The notes under the pieces were generated by a model. The model saw only the letters and a list, made by a program, of their open reading frames with translations, was not told where the DNA came from and did no database searches. From Kangiella sp. TOML190 (GTDB lineage: Bacteria > Pseudomonadota > Gammaproteobacteria > Enterobacterales > Kangiellaceae), in assembly GCF_023706045.1 (NCBI RefSeq), contig NZ_BQYL01000001.1:1966001-2030000 (forward strand): DNA of 64,000 nucleotides, written 5' to 3'. Positions within the stretch are counted from its first letter, which is position 1, and every line of letters starts with the position of its first letter. Shown in pieces: positions 1 through 7,752 of the stretch. A program made the translations under genes and the position numbers.

Positions 1-395
1 TAGGTACCGACAATATGAACACCATCAGCGTTAAGTTTTCTGAGTTGTTTGGCTATGGGGGTGCCGCCGATGAGGGTAGAGATCTGTAAGGGGCGTTCAC
101 CTGCTATCACCAGTAAATCAATATTCATCATTTGCGCTAGCAGCTGCGGATTTTGTGCATCTTGACGGCTTTTAATTTCAATGGTTGAGCATTCAACAAA
201 ACCGTTATCGCTTAATACGGTTGCAATATGATGCTCTATTTGTTGTTCAGAAATGTTTAATATCAATGCTTTAGATTCAGAACTTAAACAAATGCTTCGT
301 AATTTCTCGCAAACATCGGGGCTGACCCAGTTTTCACACCCGCCGATGGCAATGATATAGCCACGCTCAAAATCCCCACTTCCTTTAGATGGCAT
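1..395 (-). CDS. cyanophycinase-like peptidase (S51), N-terminal part, runs off the window
   Basis: The first 131 codons are present, starting at ATG 395 behind an AGAGGTAG ribosome site; the rest lies left of the window. The N-terminus contains GYIIAIGG, like the GxLVIIGG strand of cyanophycinases. Near residues 80-131 the pattern DAQNPQLL ... STLIGGTPIAKQL ... GVHIVGT matches the family segment that leads into the GTSAGA nucleophile loop. The catalytic serine would be the next codons, just outside the window. The usual GGDQ motif reads AGERPLQ, a divergence from typical family members. Known family members hydrolyse the Arg/Asp storage polymer cyanophycin to beta-Asp-Arg dipeptides. Whether this one does cannot be settled without the C-terminus and the neighbour (a cyanophycin synthetase would be expected). 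Confidence 0.7.
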   Translation of the reverse strand, partial: MPSKGSGDFERGYIIAIGGCENWVSPDVCEKLRSICLSSESKALILNISEQQIEHHIATVLSDNGFVECSTIEIKSRQDAQNPQLLAQMMNIDLLVIAGERPLQISTLIGGTPIAKQLRKLNADGVHIVGT

Positions 396-896
396 CTTCT
401 ACCTCTGTTTATTTGATTTATTCAATTTTTGTAATGCTTGCTTACTTGTGTAAGCTCAAAGTTATAGCGACAGTGCCGTAAATGGCATCACTGACAGCAC
501 TATAAAAGTTAGGCAACAAAATTGCCAGTAATAAGCCACAAGTGCCAGCGATACTCTTAACCAACCACCTGGGCTTATAGAGCTGAGTTTAGAGCTGATC
601 CTAGTGATTTAAACCCATGAGGAGAAGTCTTAATAAAAGCTTAGATGCAAAACAATAAAAACACCTATTTTGAATAGGAATAAGAAAACCATCTTGAGCT
701 TGAAATGAAATTAATTTTTGTTTTTAAATGCATGATTTTATTGGTTAATCTTTGTGGTCGTAGTAATGTTTTTCGGAATCTTAGCCAAGCAAGCTGCAAC
801 CAAGAATCGCGACTTTTGTCAAAGTCAAAAATATGCTCTAATGTGCGCTTTCAACGCTATTAATGATTAAATTAATACTTATCAATTAGGCAAGAT
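396..896. other. 500-base divergent intergenic region
   Basis: No convincing gene is seen here. It separates the leftward cyanophycinase-like gene from the rightward M1 aminopeptidase. It holds the promoter listed at 811-844, and around 470-500 an imperfect inverted repeat (CAGTGCC / GGCATCACTG) that could be an operator or a weak hairpin. Confidence 0.5.
811..844 (+). promoter_or_regulatory. sigma70-like promoter with overlapping palindrome for the M1 aminopeptidase
   Basis: TTGTCA (816-821) and TAATGT (839-844) are separated by 17 bases, 52 bases before the start codon. The -35 box sits inside a perfect 6+6 palindrome, GACTTT-TGTC-AAAGTC (811-826), a plausible repressor site. This is inferred from sequence only. 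Confidence 0.45.
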
Positions 897-2891
897 ATGA
901 ATTACTCCATGTTAAAAACTCTTATTCCTATAATCGTAGTTGGAAGCCTAGTGGCTTGCCAAGATGGTGAATCTGAACAATCGCCAACAGCCGAGTCGCA
1001 AACTTCCGTTAGCTCTGCAGCCGAAGTTAAGGCTGAGGCTATGCCTATAGAAAAGCCTGTAGCTGAAAATACAAGCGCAAAAGCTGATCTGTCATACCTT
1101 AATGACGAACATTCTTATGCCAATAAAGATGAAGTACTACTCAAACACCTAGATTTAAATCTTGAGGTTTTATTCGATAAAAAGCAGCTTAAAGGTTACG
1201 TGGACTTGAAGTTCGAGCGCTTACAAGCCGATGCTAAAAAGCTAGTGCTGGACACGCGTGATTTAACTATCGAAAAAGTGAGTTCGATTGATGGACAAGC
1301 TAATGAATCTGCGGCTGAATTCGAGCTGGCGGAGAAAGATCCAGTGTTAGGCTCGAAGCTGACCATTAAATTAAAAGATGGCGAAGATACGGTTCGCGTT
1401 TATTACCATTCGAACCCAGAAGCCTCAGGTTTGCAATGGTTAACTCCTGAACAAACCGCCGGCAAAAAAGAACCTTTTATGTTTAGCCAAGCCCAAGCCA
1501 TTCACGCCCGCAGCTTTATACCGGTTCAAGATTCGCCGGATGTTAGGGTGACTTATAAAGCTAATATTCGCACGCCTAAGCAATTGCTGGCCGTGATGAG
1601 TGCTTTTAATGAACCGGACACCGAACTTGATGGCGATTACCATTTCGATATGCCGCAAGCCATCCCGCCTTACTTAATTGCCATTGGCGTTGGTGATTTG
1701 CGCTTTAAAGCAATGGGCGAGCGAACCGGTGTTTATTCCGAAGTGGCTTATTTAGACGCTGCGGTTAAGGAATTTGAAGATACCGAGCAGATGATCGACA
1801 TTACGGAAAAAATGTATGGTCCTTACCTTTGGGGGCGCTATGACTTACTGATTTTGCCGCCGAGTTTCCCATTCGGTGGTATGGAGAATCCGCGTTTATC
1901 TTTTATTACGCCTACCGTGATTGCGGGCGACAAAAGCTTGGTCAATTTGATTGCGCATGAGTTAGCCCACTCTTGGTCTGGCAATTTAGTAACCAACGCC
2001 ACTTGGCGTGACTTATGGTTAAACGAAGGTTTCACTTCCTATGTCGAAAACCGCATTATGGAAGAGTTGTTCGGAGTTGAGCGCGCCAATATGGAGAATG
2101 CCTTATCGGTTCAAGGTCTGCGTGAGCAGGTTAAAACTCTGCCAGTAGGAGATACTATTTTACATATCACTCTCGATGGGCGCGATCCCGATGATACGTT
2201 TTCAGGAGTGCCATACACAAAAGGGCAAATGTTCTTAGTCTTTTTAGAGCAGCGTTTTGGGCGTGAAGTGTTTGATCAATTCTTAAACCAATATTTTGGT
2301 GACCATGCGTTTAAAAGTTTGACCACGCCAGAATTTGAAGTCTATCTACAAAAACATCTAATCGATAAATACCCCGGTAAAGTTACTCAAGCAGAACTGA
2401 ACGAATGGCTGCATGCTCCTATGTTGCCTGAATTTATGCCAAACCCACAATCTGATGCTTTTGCCAATGTAGACAAGGCTCGTCAAAATTGGCTTGATAA
2501 AAATGTTGAACTGGCAGATTTACCAACGGATAAATGGTCAATTCATGAGTGGCTACATTTCATTAATAATTTGCCAAAAGACATTAGCCTTGAACAAATG
2601 GCGCAACTAGACAAAGCCTACAACCTCACCGCTTCGAGCAATAATGAAGTCGCTCATGCTTGGCTAAAATTGGCTATTCAGCGCGACTACCAAGTGGTCA
2701 ACCAGCGTTTGGAAGATTACCTTATTTCAATTGGTCGTCGTAAACTGATCGTGCCGCTGTATAAAGAGTTGATGACCTCGGATAAGGGTGAAAGCTTTGC
2801 TAAGCGTGTTTATCAAATCGCGCGTCCAGGCTACCATCCTTTAGCGCAAGGTACGGTTGATGCGATAGTTAATGCAGAAAATACAGAGTAG
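897..2891 (+). CDS. exported M1-family aminopeptidase, lipoprotein (LTA4-hydrolase-like)
   Basis: A 664-residue zinc aminopeptidase. The N-terminus is a lipoprotein signal ending at VGSLVAC (Cys about 21), followed by a Ser/Ala/Glu-rich linker, so the enzyme should be anchored in the envelope. The exopeptidase motif GGMEN is at 327-331. The zinc site HELAH is at 354-358, with the third ligand in NEGF at Glu377, exactly the HExxHx18E spacing. The C-terminal 150 residues (ending near YHPLAQGT) resemble the helical domain of leukotriene-A4-hydrolase-type M1 enzymes. The likely role is removing N-terminal residues from peptides in the periplasm, in keeping with the other peptidases in the window. 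Monocistronic, with its own promoter and terminator. Confidence 0.9.
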   Translation: MNYSMLKTLIPIIVVGSLVACQDGESEQSPTAESQTSVSSAAEVKAEAMPIEKPVAENTSAKADLSYLNDEHSYANKDEVLLKHLDLNLEVLFDKKQLKGYVDLKFERLQADAKKLVLDTRDLTIEKVSSIDGQANESAAEFELAEKDPVLGSKLTIKLKDGEDTVRVYYHSNPEASGLQWLTPEQTAGKKEPFMFSQAQAIHARSFIPVQDSPDVRVTYKANIRTPKQLLAVMSAFNEPDTELDGDYHFDMPQAIPPYLIAIGVGDLRFKAMGERTGVYSEVAYLDAAVKEFEDTEQMIDITEKMYGPYLWGRYDLLILPPSFPFGGMENPRLSFITPTVIAGDKSLVNLIAHELAHSWSGNLVTNATWRDLWLNEGFTSYVENRIMEELFGVERANMENALSVQGLREQVKTLPVGDTILHITLDGRDPDDTFSGVPYTKGQMFLVFLEQRFGREVFDQFLNQYFGDHAFKSLTTPEFEVYLQKHLIDKYPGKVTQAELNEWLHAPMLPEFMPNPQSDAFANVDKARQNWLDKNVELADLPTDKWSIHEWLHFINNLPKDISLEQMAQLDKAYNLTASSNNEVAHAWLKLAIQRDYQVVNQRLEDYLISIGRRKLIVPLYKELMTSDKGESFAKRVYQIARPGYHPLAQGTVDAIVNAENTE

Positions 2892-2917
2892 CTTTTTAGT
2901 GAAGCAAGACTTTGAGC

Positions 2918-2945
2918 AAAGGCTTTCTACGGAAGGCCTTTTTTA
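2918..2945 (+). terminator. intrinsic terminator after the M1 aminopeptidase
   Basis: AAAGGCTTTC and GGAAGGCCTT arms around a short loop are followed by a T run, 27 bases past the stop codon. Confidence 0.7.
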
Positions 2946-2977
2946 TATTATGGTAACTTTGAAAAGAGGAGTGGTAG

Positions 2978-3568
2978 ATGGCATTTTTAGAACCATTAGA
3001 TAAAAATTTACACCCTGACTTAGCCGATGATTTTCAGATTTTTGAAGAAATTCTAGGGTTTGTGCCGAACAGTTTACTGACCATGCAGCGTAGACCCGAC
3101 ATTGTTAAAGGTTTTGGTGAGCTAACAAAAGCTGTGATGCCAAAAGATGGTGAGGTACATTTAGGTTTCAAACGGCTTATTGCCCATTTTGCCAGTCGCG
3201 CCGTGGGTTGTCAGTATTGCGAAGCTCATTCTTTAGTGGCTGCAAAAATTCACGGTATTAGCCAAGAAAAACTCGATCAGATTTGGGAGTATCAAACCTC
3301 AGAGGTGTATACCGATGCAGAAAGAGTTGCCCTGGATTATGCGCTAGCGGCGGGCTCAGTTCCAAATGCCGTGGATCAAGAGTTGGTTGATCGGATGAAA
3401 CAACATTGGACCGAGAATCAGATAGTAGAAATTCTAGGTGTGGTTTGCTTGTATGGTTTCTTAAATCGCTGGAATGACTCGATGGCTACAGATTTGGAAG
3501 AGTCGCCGAAGGCGATGGGGGAGCGGGTGCTTTCTAGTGGCGGTTGGACCGGCGGCAAACATCTTTAA
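2978..3568 (+). CDS. carboxymuconolactone decarboxylase / AhpD-like protein
   Basis: A 196-residue protein of the AhpD/CMD fold. The signature CQYCEAHS near residues 76-83 is the CxxC-xxxH redox motif of AhpD-like peroxidase partners; true decarboxylases lack the two cysteines. The helical body and the LGVVCLYGFLNRWND stretch near the end are typical of the uncharacterised peroxidase-related group. The start ATG follows a clear AGAGGAG site. No redox partner is adjacent, so the substrate is unknown. The stop codon lies inside the left terminal repeat of a hairpin element (3563-3690), so that element may have set the present C-terminus. Confidence 0.85.
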   Translation: MAFLEPLDKNLHPDLADDFQIFEEILGFVPNSLLTMQRRPDIVKGFGELTKAVMPKDGEVHLGFKRLIAHFASRAVGCQYCEAHSLVAAKIHGISQEKLDQIWEYQTSEVYTDAERVALDYALAAGSVPNAVDQELVDRMKQHWTENQIVEILGVVCLYGFLNRWNDSMATDLEESPKAMGERVLSSGGWTGGKHL

Positions 3569-3690
3569 AATTATCTTTTTTGCGTAATACTAGGTTATAA
3601 ATGCGTTTTTTGTTTGTCATTTACGGATTGTAAAATCCGGCGCAAAAAACGTTTTACGTCTTGTCTTACGCAAAAAATCTTAATTTTAAG
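3563..3690. repeat. MITE-like long hairpin element with terminal inverted repeats
   Basis: A 128-base element with about 23-base imperfect terminal inverted repeats. The left end is CTTTAAAATTA, three bases, TTTTTTGCGTAA; the right end is its near complement. Nested inside are CGTTTTTTG (3604-3612) with CAAAAAACG (3643-3651), and at the centre CGGATT-GTAA-AATCCG (3624-3639). The whole element can fold into one long hairpin. It encodes nothing and lies between convergent genes, so it could also act as a bidirectional terminator. No target-site duplication is obvious. Confidence 0.5.
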
Positions 3691-3807
3691 CTAATCGTTT
3701 TAGATTAATATTTTATTGGAGAAAAATTTAAAAGTTGCTCATTTACTTTGTATAAAATCCCAATTTAAAATTGTTCTTCGCCGCGTCTTTAGCTAAAAAT
3801 CCTGTGC

Positions 3808-4080
3808 TTAAATTAGATTGTTAACAAATTGTTTTTTATGCTTTCGGTATTTTCTAAATAATTGATTCCAGTTCAGTATGCCGAAAAGAAATCCAAAAAT
3901 TGGCCAAATAAAGGCTCCAATCATAACCGCAGTCCAAATAGGTGCTTTACTGCCAAGAAGATAACTGACAATGGGGTTTATCGCTATTAACGGCAAGGAT
4001 TTCAAGACGCTTTTGATGATAAACCTGTCTTTTCCTGCATCGACAACTTTTTCCAGTTTCTCAAACTGTTTCTTATTCAT
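3808..4080 (-). CDS. small membrane protein of unknown function
   Basis: A 90-residue protein starting MNKKQFEKLEKVVDAGKD. Two hydrophobic segments follow (around residues 25-45 and 48-70), then a basic tail rich in Lys and Arg. I chose ATG 4080 rather than an upstream in-frame ATG because the longer form would run 106 bases into the neighbouring DUF3465 gene, whereas this one overlaps it by only 8 bases, as in a translationally coupled pair. Not recognised as a named family. The pairing with the DUF3465 gene suggests co-expression. Confidence 0.65.
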   Translation of the reverse strand: MNKKQFEKLEKVVDAGKDRFIIKSVLKSLPLIAINPIVSYLLGSKAPIWTAVMIGAFIWPIFGFLFGILNWNQLFRKYRKHKKQFVNNLI

Positions 4081-4516
4081 ATTTTTTCCCATTATGGATA
4101 ATCCAACCGCCTTGGCGTCGGCCTTTGGGATCATGGTGAGTCCAGTGGAGTAGGCCGCCTTGGTGATTCCATTCGTATTGCCCATAAATCTCGATCAGAT
4201 CACCTTCGCTTAGGCTATTAATTCTTGGCGCTAAGTCGATATTATGAGTCACCAAAACCGTCATGTCTTCGATTTGTAGAATGAATTTTTGATGTCGTGG
4301 TTCGATTAGGTCGTCGGCTAGTAATTTTTTGGTTACGCCAGAGAGTTTGATCATCTTTTTTGATATTTGTTGCTGGTAATAGCTTTTTAGGAGTTCAACC
4401 TGATTAGCTGGATTATTTGATGATAGTCCATTTTGTGCTTGATTAAAATACCAATAAAGCCCCGCTAGGACTACTAATATTAGTGCTTGAAATAGTTTGC
4501 TTTTGACGGATTTCAT
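4073..4516 (-). CDS. DUF3465 family protein
   Basis: A 147-residue protein with one N-terminal membrane segment or uncleaved signal (residues 8-25), then a compact domain outside the membrane. The motifs LLADDLIEPRHQKFIL, THNIDLAPRI, YEWNHQGGLLHWTHHDP and GGWIIHNGKKY are the hallmark of DUF3465, whose members look like small OB-fold-like domains of unknown role. It is the first gene of a two-gene minus-strand unit, overlapping the next small membrane protein by 8 bases. A terminator for the upstream lipoprotein gene separates it from that gene. Confidence 0.85.
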   Translation of the reverse strand: MKSVKSKLFQALILVVLAGLYWYFNQAQNGLSSNNPANQVELLKSYYQQQISKKMIKLSGVTKKLLADDLIEPRHQKFILQIEDMTVLVTHNIDLAPRINSLSEGDLIEIYGQYEWNHQGGLLHWTHHDPKGRRQGGWIIHNGKKYE

Positions 4517-4547
4517 AGCGAAATTATATTTGCGATAGTTTTTTTAG

Positions 4548-4580
4548 ATAAAAAAAGAAGCCCCGAAGGGCTTCTTTTCT
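4548..4580 (-). terminator. intrinsic terminator after the repeat lipoprotein gene
   Basis: AGAAGCCC-CGAA-GGGCTTCT is a strong stem with a tetraloop, flanked by A and T runs, so it works in either direction. It sits 15 bases past the stop of the minus-strand lipoprotein gene. Confidence 0.8.
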
Positions 4581-4594
4581 AGCTTAAGAAAGTA

Positions 4595-5695
4595 TTAAAG
4601 CGATACGCCTAATTTTTCTAAAGTCGCAATGGTTAATTGACCTGATGCCAAGCCATTATCCAATTGATACTTGTTAACCGCACGCATAGTCGCTGAACCT
4701 AAAACGCCATCGACTGAACCTGCGTCATAACCCGCTTCGTTCAAAGCACGTTGTAAGCGAGACACTAAACCAGGTGTGGTGTTAGTTTCACACAAGATTG
4801 GTCTCCACTCTAAGTAAGAGTCAGTAACTAACTGGCGCTTAGAAACCGTAGTGTACTCTTCAGGAATTGGGATACGGTTTTCAGATGCTGGGTTAACTAG
4901 CTTACGAACTTTAACTGTGTCGTATTTCGCAGGAATTACCACTTCGCGAGTGCTTGCCGGTTGGTCAATCACGGTGCGAGTAACGGTTTGGTATTTTGCT
5001 GGAATTACATCAGAAACCGTAGACGCAGGTTTTACTACCACGCGCTTAGTCACTGTGCGATATTCCGCTGGAACTTCAACCAAACACATGATTTCGCCAG
5101 TCGAAGAATCGACTTTTTCAATCGGCCCACGACCTTTTTTCCAAGTAGTGTAAGCTGGTTTTATCAAAATTTGCTCAGTTTCAGTGCCATACTCGGCTGG
5201 AACTTCGCGTAAAATGGTTTTTTCTGGCTCTACCATGATTTCTTCAGTAACCGTTTTGTAGGTGGCTGGAATCACTTCTAACTTAGTAGATTCTTCACGA
5301 ACAAGAACCGTTTCTTCGACCATCTCGTAGCTTGCTGGAATCACTTCAACGCGCTCAGAAGCAGCTTTTGCTAATACTTGCTCAGAGGTGGTTTCATACA
5401 CCGCAGGTACTAACACACGCGAGTAACACTCACCTGGCTTAGCGTTAGGTGGTAACAAGTCGCCAGAAGCTGTGTAGGCTGTTTGAACACTAGAGCCGCT
5501 TTGTGCTGCTGCCAGTTCTTGGCGTAAGCGCTCGGCTTCAGCCGCTTGACGAGCTTTTTCAGCGTTAGCGCGATCGAGCTCTGCTTGCAATTGAGCTGAG
5601 TTATCAGACGTTGCAGGAGCAGATTGTTGGGACGCACAGCCGCCTAATAGTGCTAATGTACTGGCTACAGCTAATGCTAAGGGAAGTTTTTTCAT
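4595..5695 (-). CDS. repeat-containing lipoprotein with C-terminal peptidoglycan-binding domain
   Basis: A 366-residue protein. The signal peptide ends in the lipobox LLGGC (Cys20). Residues 35-68 form an Ala/Glu/Arg-rich coiled coil, then come about eight tandem units of 20-25 residues built on the theme VIPAxYxTVxxxVxVxPAS. The C-terminal 60 residues (VSRLQRALNEAGYDAGSVDG onward) form a PG_binding_1 helical domain. The unit between 180 and 205 carries an insertion with a Cys, and two other Cys lie near the flanks of the repeat array, so a disulfide is possible. The likely role is tethering the outer membrane to the cell wall, or a rigid spacer. The function is not established. Monocistronic. 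Confidence 0.75.
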   Translation of the reverse strand: MKKLPLALAVASTLALLGGCASQQSAPATSDNSAQLQAELDRANAEKARQAAEAERLRQELAAAQSGSSVQTAYTASGDLLPPNAKPGECYSRVLVPAVYETTSEQVLAKAASERVEVIPASYEMVEETVLVREESTKLEVIPATYKTVTEEIMVEPEKTILREVPAEYGTETEQILIKPAYTTWKKGRGPIEKVDSSTGEIMCLVEVPAEYRTVTKRVVVKPASTVSDVIPAKYQTVTRTVIDQPASTREVVIPAKYDTVKVRKLVNPASENRIPIPEEYTTVSKRQLVTDSYLEWRPILCETNTTPGLVSRLQRALNEAGYDAGSVDGVLGSATMRAVNKYQLDNGLASGQLTIATLEKLGVSL

Positions 5696-5948
5696 GGTTG
5701 TCCTCCTTCAGGTTTCCATGCAGATTAATAAAGCTGATTAATAGTAGCACTTCCATCATAGATCCAAACGTCTCAATTGTAAAAGATCGGTAAAATGTGA
5801 AGTAAATTCATGGGCTTATGCTAAATGTAAAAAAGTGAATAATGAGTGAAATTTGCCCATTCTGACTTGAATTTTAGGGCGAAATGAGTGAGTATTTCTG
5901 ATGAATGGGCGGACATAGCCTTACAATTAACTAACGAGGTATAAAATA

Positions 5949-6278
5949 ATGGCGGGTAAATTCGTAGTATCCAAAGGAAAAGATGGCAAAGACTATTTTG
6001 TGTTAAAGGCTGGTAATGGCGAAGTCATTATGCAATCACAAGGCTATTCATCGCGTTCTGGCTGTGAAAATGGCATCGAATCAGTTCGTAAAAACTCTCA
6101 AGATGAAACTAACTTCGAAAAGAAAACGGCTAAAGATGGCCGCTTCTATTGGGGTTTAAACGCATCCAACGGTCAGCAAATTGGCAAGAGTCAAATGTAT
6201 AAGTCAGAAAGTGGCCGCAATAACGGTATCAAGTCAGTGATGAAAAATGCTGCTGATGCTCCAGTTGTGGAAGAGTAA
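5949..6278 (+). CDS. DUF1508 (YegP-like) protein, two tandem repeats
   Basis: A 109-residue soluble protein made of two DUF1508 units, residues 1-52 and 53-105. Each runs K-x-FxxxLxAxNGxxIxxSxxYxSxxGxxNGIxSVxKN, as in E. coli YegP. These small beta-alpha proteins have no proven function. The start follows an ACGAGG ribosome site. Single-gene unit with a strong terminator shared with the convergent UPF0114 gene. Confidence 0.9.
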   Translation: MAGKFVVSKGKDGKDYFVLKAGNGEVIMQSQGYSSRSGCENGIESVRKNSQDETNFEKKTAKDGRFYWGLNASNGQQIGKSQMYKSESGRNNGIKSVMKNAADAPVVEE

Positions 6279-6300
6279 TCAACACCTAATTCTTAGGGAT

Positions 6301-6328
6301 AAAAAAACCGCCAATTGGCGGTTTTTTT
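6301..6328. terminator. bidirectional terminator between DUF1508 and UPF0114 genes
   Basis: AAAACCGCC-AATT-GGCGGTTTT is a perfect stem with A and T runs on both sides, lying between two convergent genes. Confidence 0.85.
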
Positions 6329-6354
6329 ATATCTGCGCTAGTGAACCCAAGCTT

Positions 6355-6870
6355 CTAGTGGCTATGGTTACTTTTGCTGGTGAGGTAGTCCATAATCGCA
6401 AAAAGCAATCCTGAAATCACAAACACGGAATGAATCGAGAGTTTTGCCCAAACAATGCTTAAGTCATCACCGCCTGCCAATTGCATATAAGTTCTGAGTA
6501 AATCGATCGCGGAAATAGCCACGATAGAGCTAATCAGTTTTACTTTTAGGGTAGAAAAGCCTACTTTTCCCATCCAGCCTGGGCGGTCTTCGTGCTCAGC
6601 AACATCTATTTTCGAGACAAAACTTTCATAGCCACTAAAAATAATGATGATCAGCAAGTTCGCTAGTAGCGTGATATCCACCAAGGCCAAAATGCCTAAA
6701 ATGGTACTCATTTCATCAAGCTCGGAGAAATGGCTAACCAGATGCCAAAGCTCTTTGCCAAAGGTGGTTAACAGGATGATAATCCCAAAAATCAGGCCTA
6801 CAAAAAATGGTGCTAAAAGCCAGCGACTAACAAAAATACCTTTTTCAAAGGTGTGTTCGAGTTTTTTCAT
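6355..6870 (-). CDS. UPF0114 (YqhA-like) inner-membrane protein
   Basis: A 171-residue membrane protein matching the YqhA/TIGR00645 family: MKKLEHTFEKGIFVSRWLLA at the N-terminus, three or four hydrophobic segments, and the family motif KVDVAEHEDRPxWMGKVG-like stretch near the middle (here SKIDVAEHEDRPGWMGKVG). Function is unknown in all members I know. I prefer the ATG at 6870 over one two codons upstream, by family length. A tRNA-Arg gene lies just upstream on the same strand. Confidence 0.85.
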   Translation of the reverse strand: MKKLEHTFEKGIFVSRWLLAPFFVGLIFGIIILLTTFGKELWHLVSHFSELDEMSTILGILALVDITLLANLLIIIIFSGYESFVSKIDVAEHEDRPGWMGKVGFSTLKVKLISSIVAISAIDLLRTYMQLAGGDDLSIVWAKLSIHSVFVISGLLFAIMDYLTSKSNHSH

Positions 6871-6934
6871 GGGCATGTTTTTACCCCAAATGGAGTGAGT
6901 TAGCTAATATTAACTGAATAAGTGATGTTGTAAA

Positions 6935-7011
6935 TGGCGCACCCGACAGGAGTCGAACCTGTGACCTTCGCCTCCGGAGGGCGACGCTCTATCCAGCTGA
7001 GCTACGGGTGC
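6935..7011 (-). tRNA. tRNA-Arg (anticodon CCG)
   Basis: A 77-base cloverleaf on the minus strand. The acceptor GCACCCG pairs with CGGGTGC, the D arm reads AGCTCAGCTGGATAGAGC, the anticodon loop holds CCG between CCCT and GAGG, the T arm is CAGGTTCGACTCCTG, and the 3' CCA is encoded. It reads CGG codons. Confidence 0.95.
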
Positions 7012-7069
7012 GTAAAACCTAAAGCGCGCGTATTGTGGCAATTCTTATGGCGCTTATCAAGAGTAAAAT

Positions 7070-7744
7070 CTAAAAAGGGCAAGCCGCTGTGGCGGTTATT
7101 GCTTTGGTGCTTTTAGGATCCTGGATGGTTAACTGTTCGGCGTGCAGTAATAGTCTTGCAGATTTTTTTTGCGAGTCATTGCCGTGATAAAGCTGGCAGC
7201 CAAGGATTGGGTGACCAAGCTCTAGACAGTGTAGCCGCAATTGGTGACTACGACCGGTGATTGGCTTGAGTTTTAGACGAGTTTGATTTTTGCGTTCATC
7301 GCGCTGCATAACTTGCCATTCGGTCACGGCTTTTTTGCCTAGCTCAAAGTCGATTTTCTGCTTGGGGCGATTTGGCCAATCGGCGATCATGGGCTTGTCT
7401 ATAACTCCTGAATCTTCTTTAACTAGGCCATCGACTATGGCGATATAGTGCTTTTCAGTGTGTCGAAGTTCAAATTGTTTGCTGATCTCGCGATGGGCGA
7501 ATTTGCTTAAAGCGACCACCATGATTCCCGAAGTCGCCATATCCAATCGATGAACCACGCTGGCAGTTTTCGATTTTGGATGGCTCTGCAAACGGCTGAT
7601 CATGCAGTCTTTGTTTTCTTCGTGGCGGCCTGGAATGGTCAGCAATCCAGCGGGTTTATTGACCATTAAAAAGTGCTTGTTCGGTTTGATGATCTGCACC
7701 GGCTGTGGGCAAAAGGGCACTATGTGATAATCTTTATCGGACAT
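7070..7744 (-). CDS. rluA: dual-specificity rRNA/tRNA pseudouridine synthase RluA
   Basis: A 224-residue enzyme, about the length of E. coli RluA (219). It has the catalytic motif HRLDMATSG near residues 65-73 with the Asp nucleophile, and the RluA-specific stretches [18 protein letters not shown] and [11 protein letters not shown]. RluA isomerises uridine 746 of 23S rRNA and uridine 32 of several tRNAs. It is the last gene of the cmoA-cmoB-rluA unit, with an 8-base gap after cmoB, so a tRNA-modification operon is likely. Confidence 0.93.
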   Translation of the reverse strand: MSDKDYHIVPFCPQPVQIIKPNKHFLMVNKPAGLLTIPGRHEENKDCMISRLQSHPKSKTASVVHRLDMATSGIMVVALSKFAHREISKQFELRHTEKHYIAIVDGLVKEDSGVIDKPMIADWPNRPKQKIDFELGKKAVTEWQVMQRDERKNQTRLKLKPITGRSHQLRLHCLELGHPILGCQLYHGNDSQKKSARLLLHAEQLTIQDPKSTKAITATAACPF

Positions 7745-7752
7745 AAATTTGG

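Noticed and set aside
4081-4185. 35-codon N-terminal extension of the small membrane protein at 3808
   Set aside because: It overlaps the DUF3465 coding region in another frame; ATG 4080 fits a normal 8-base overlap.
6934-7116. 60-codon open frame running through the tRNA-Arg gene
   Set aside because: It is simply the complement of a tRNA; a classic false gene.
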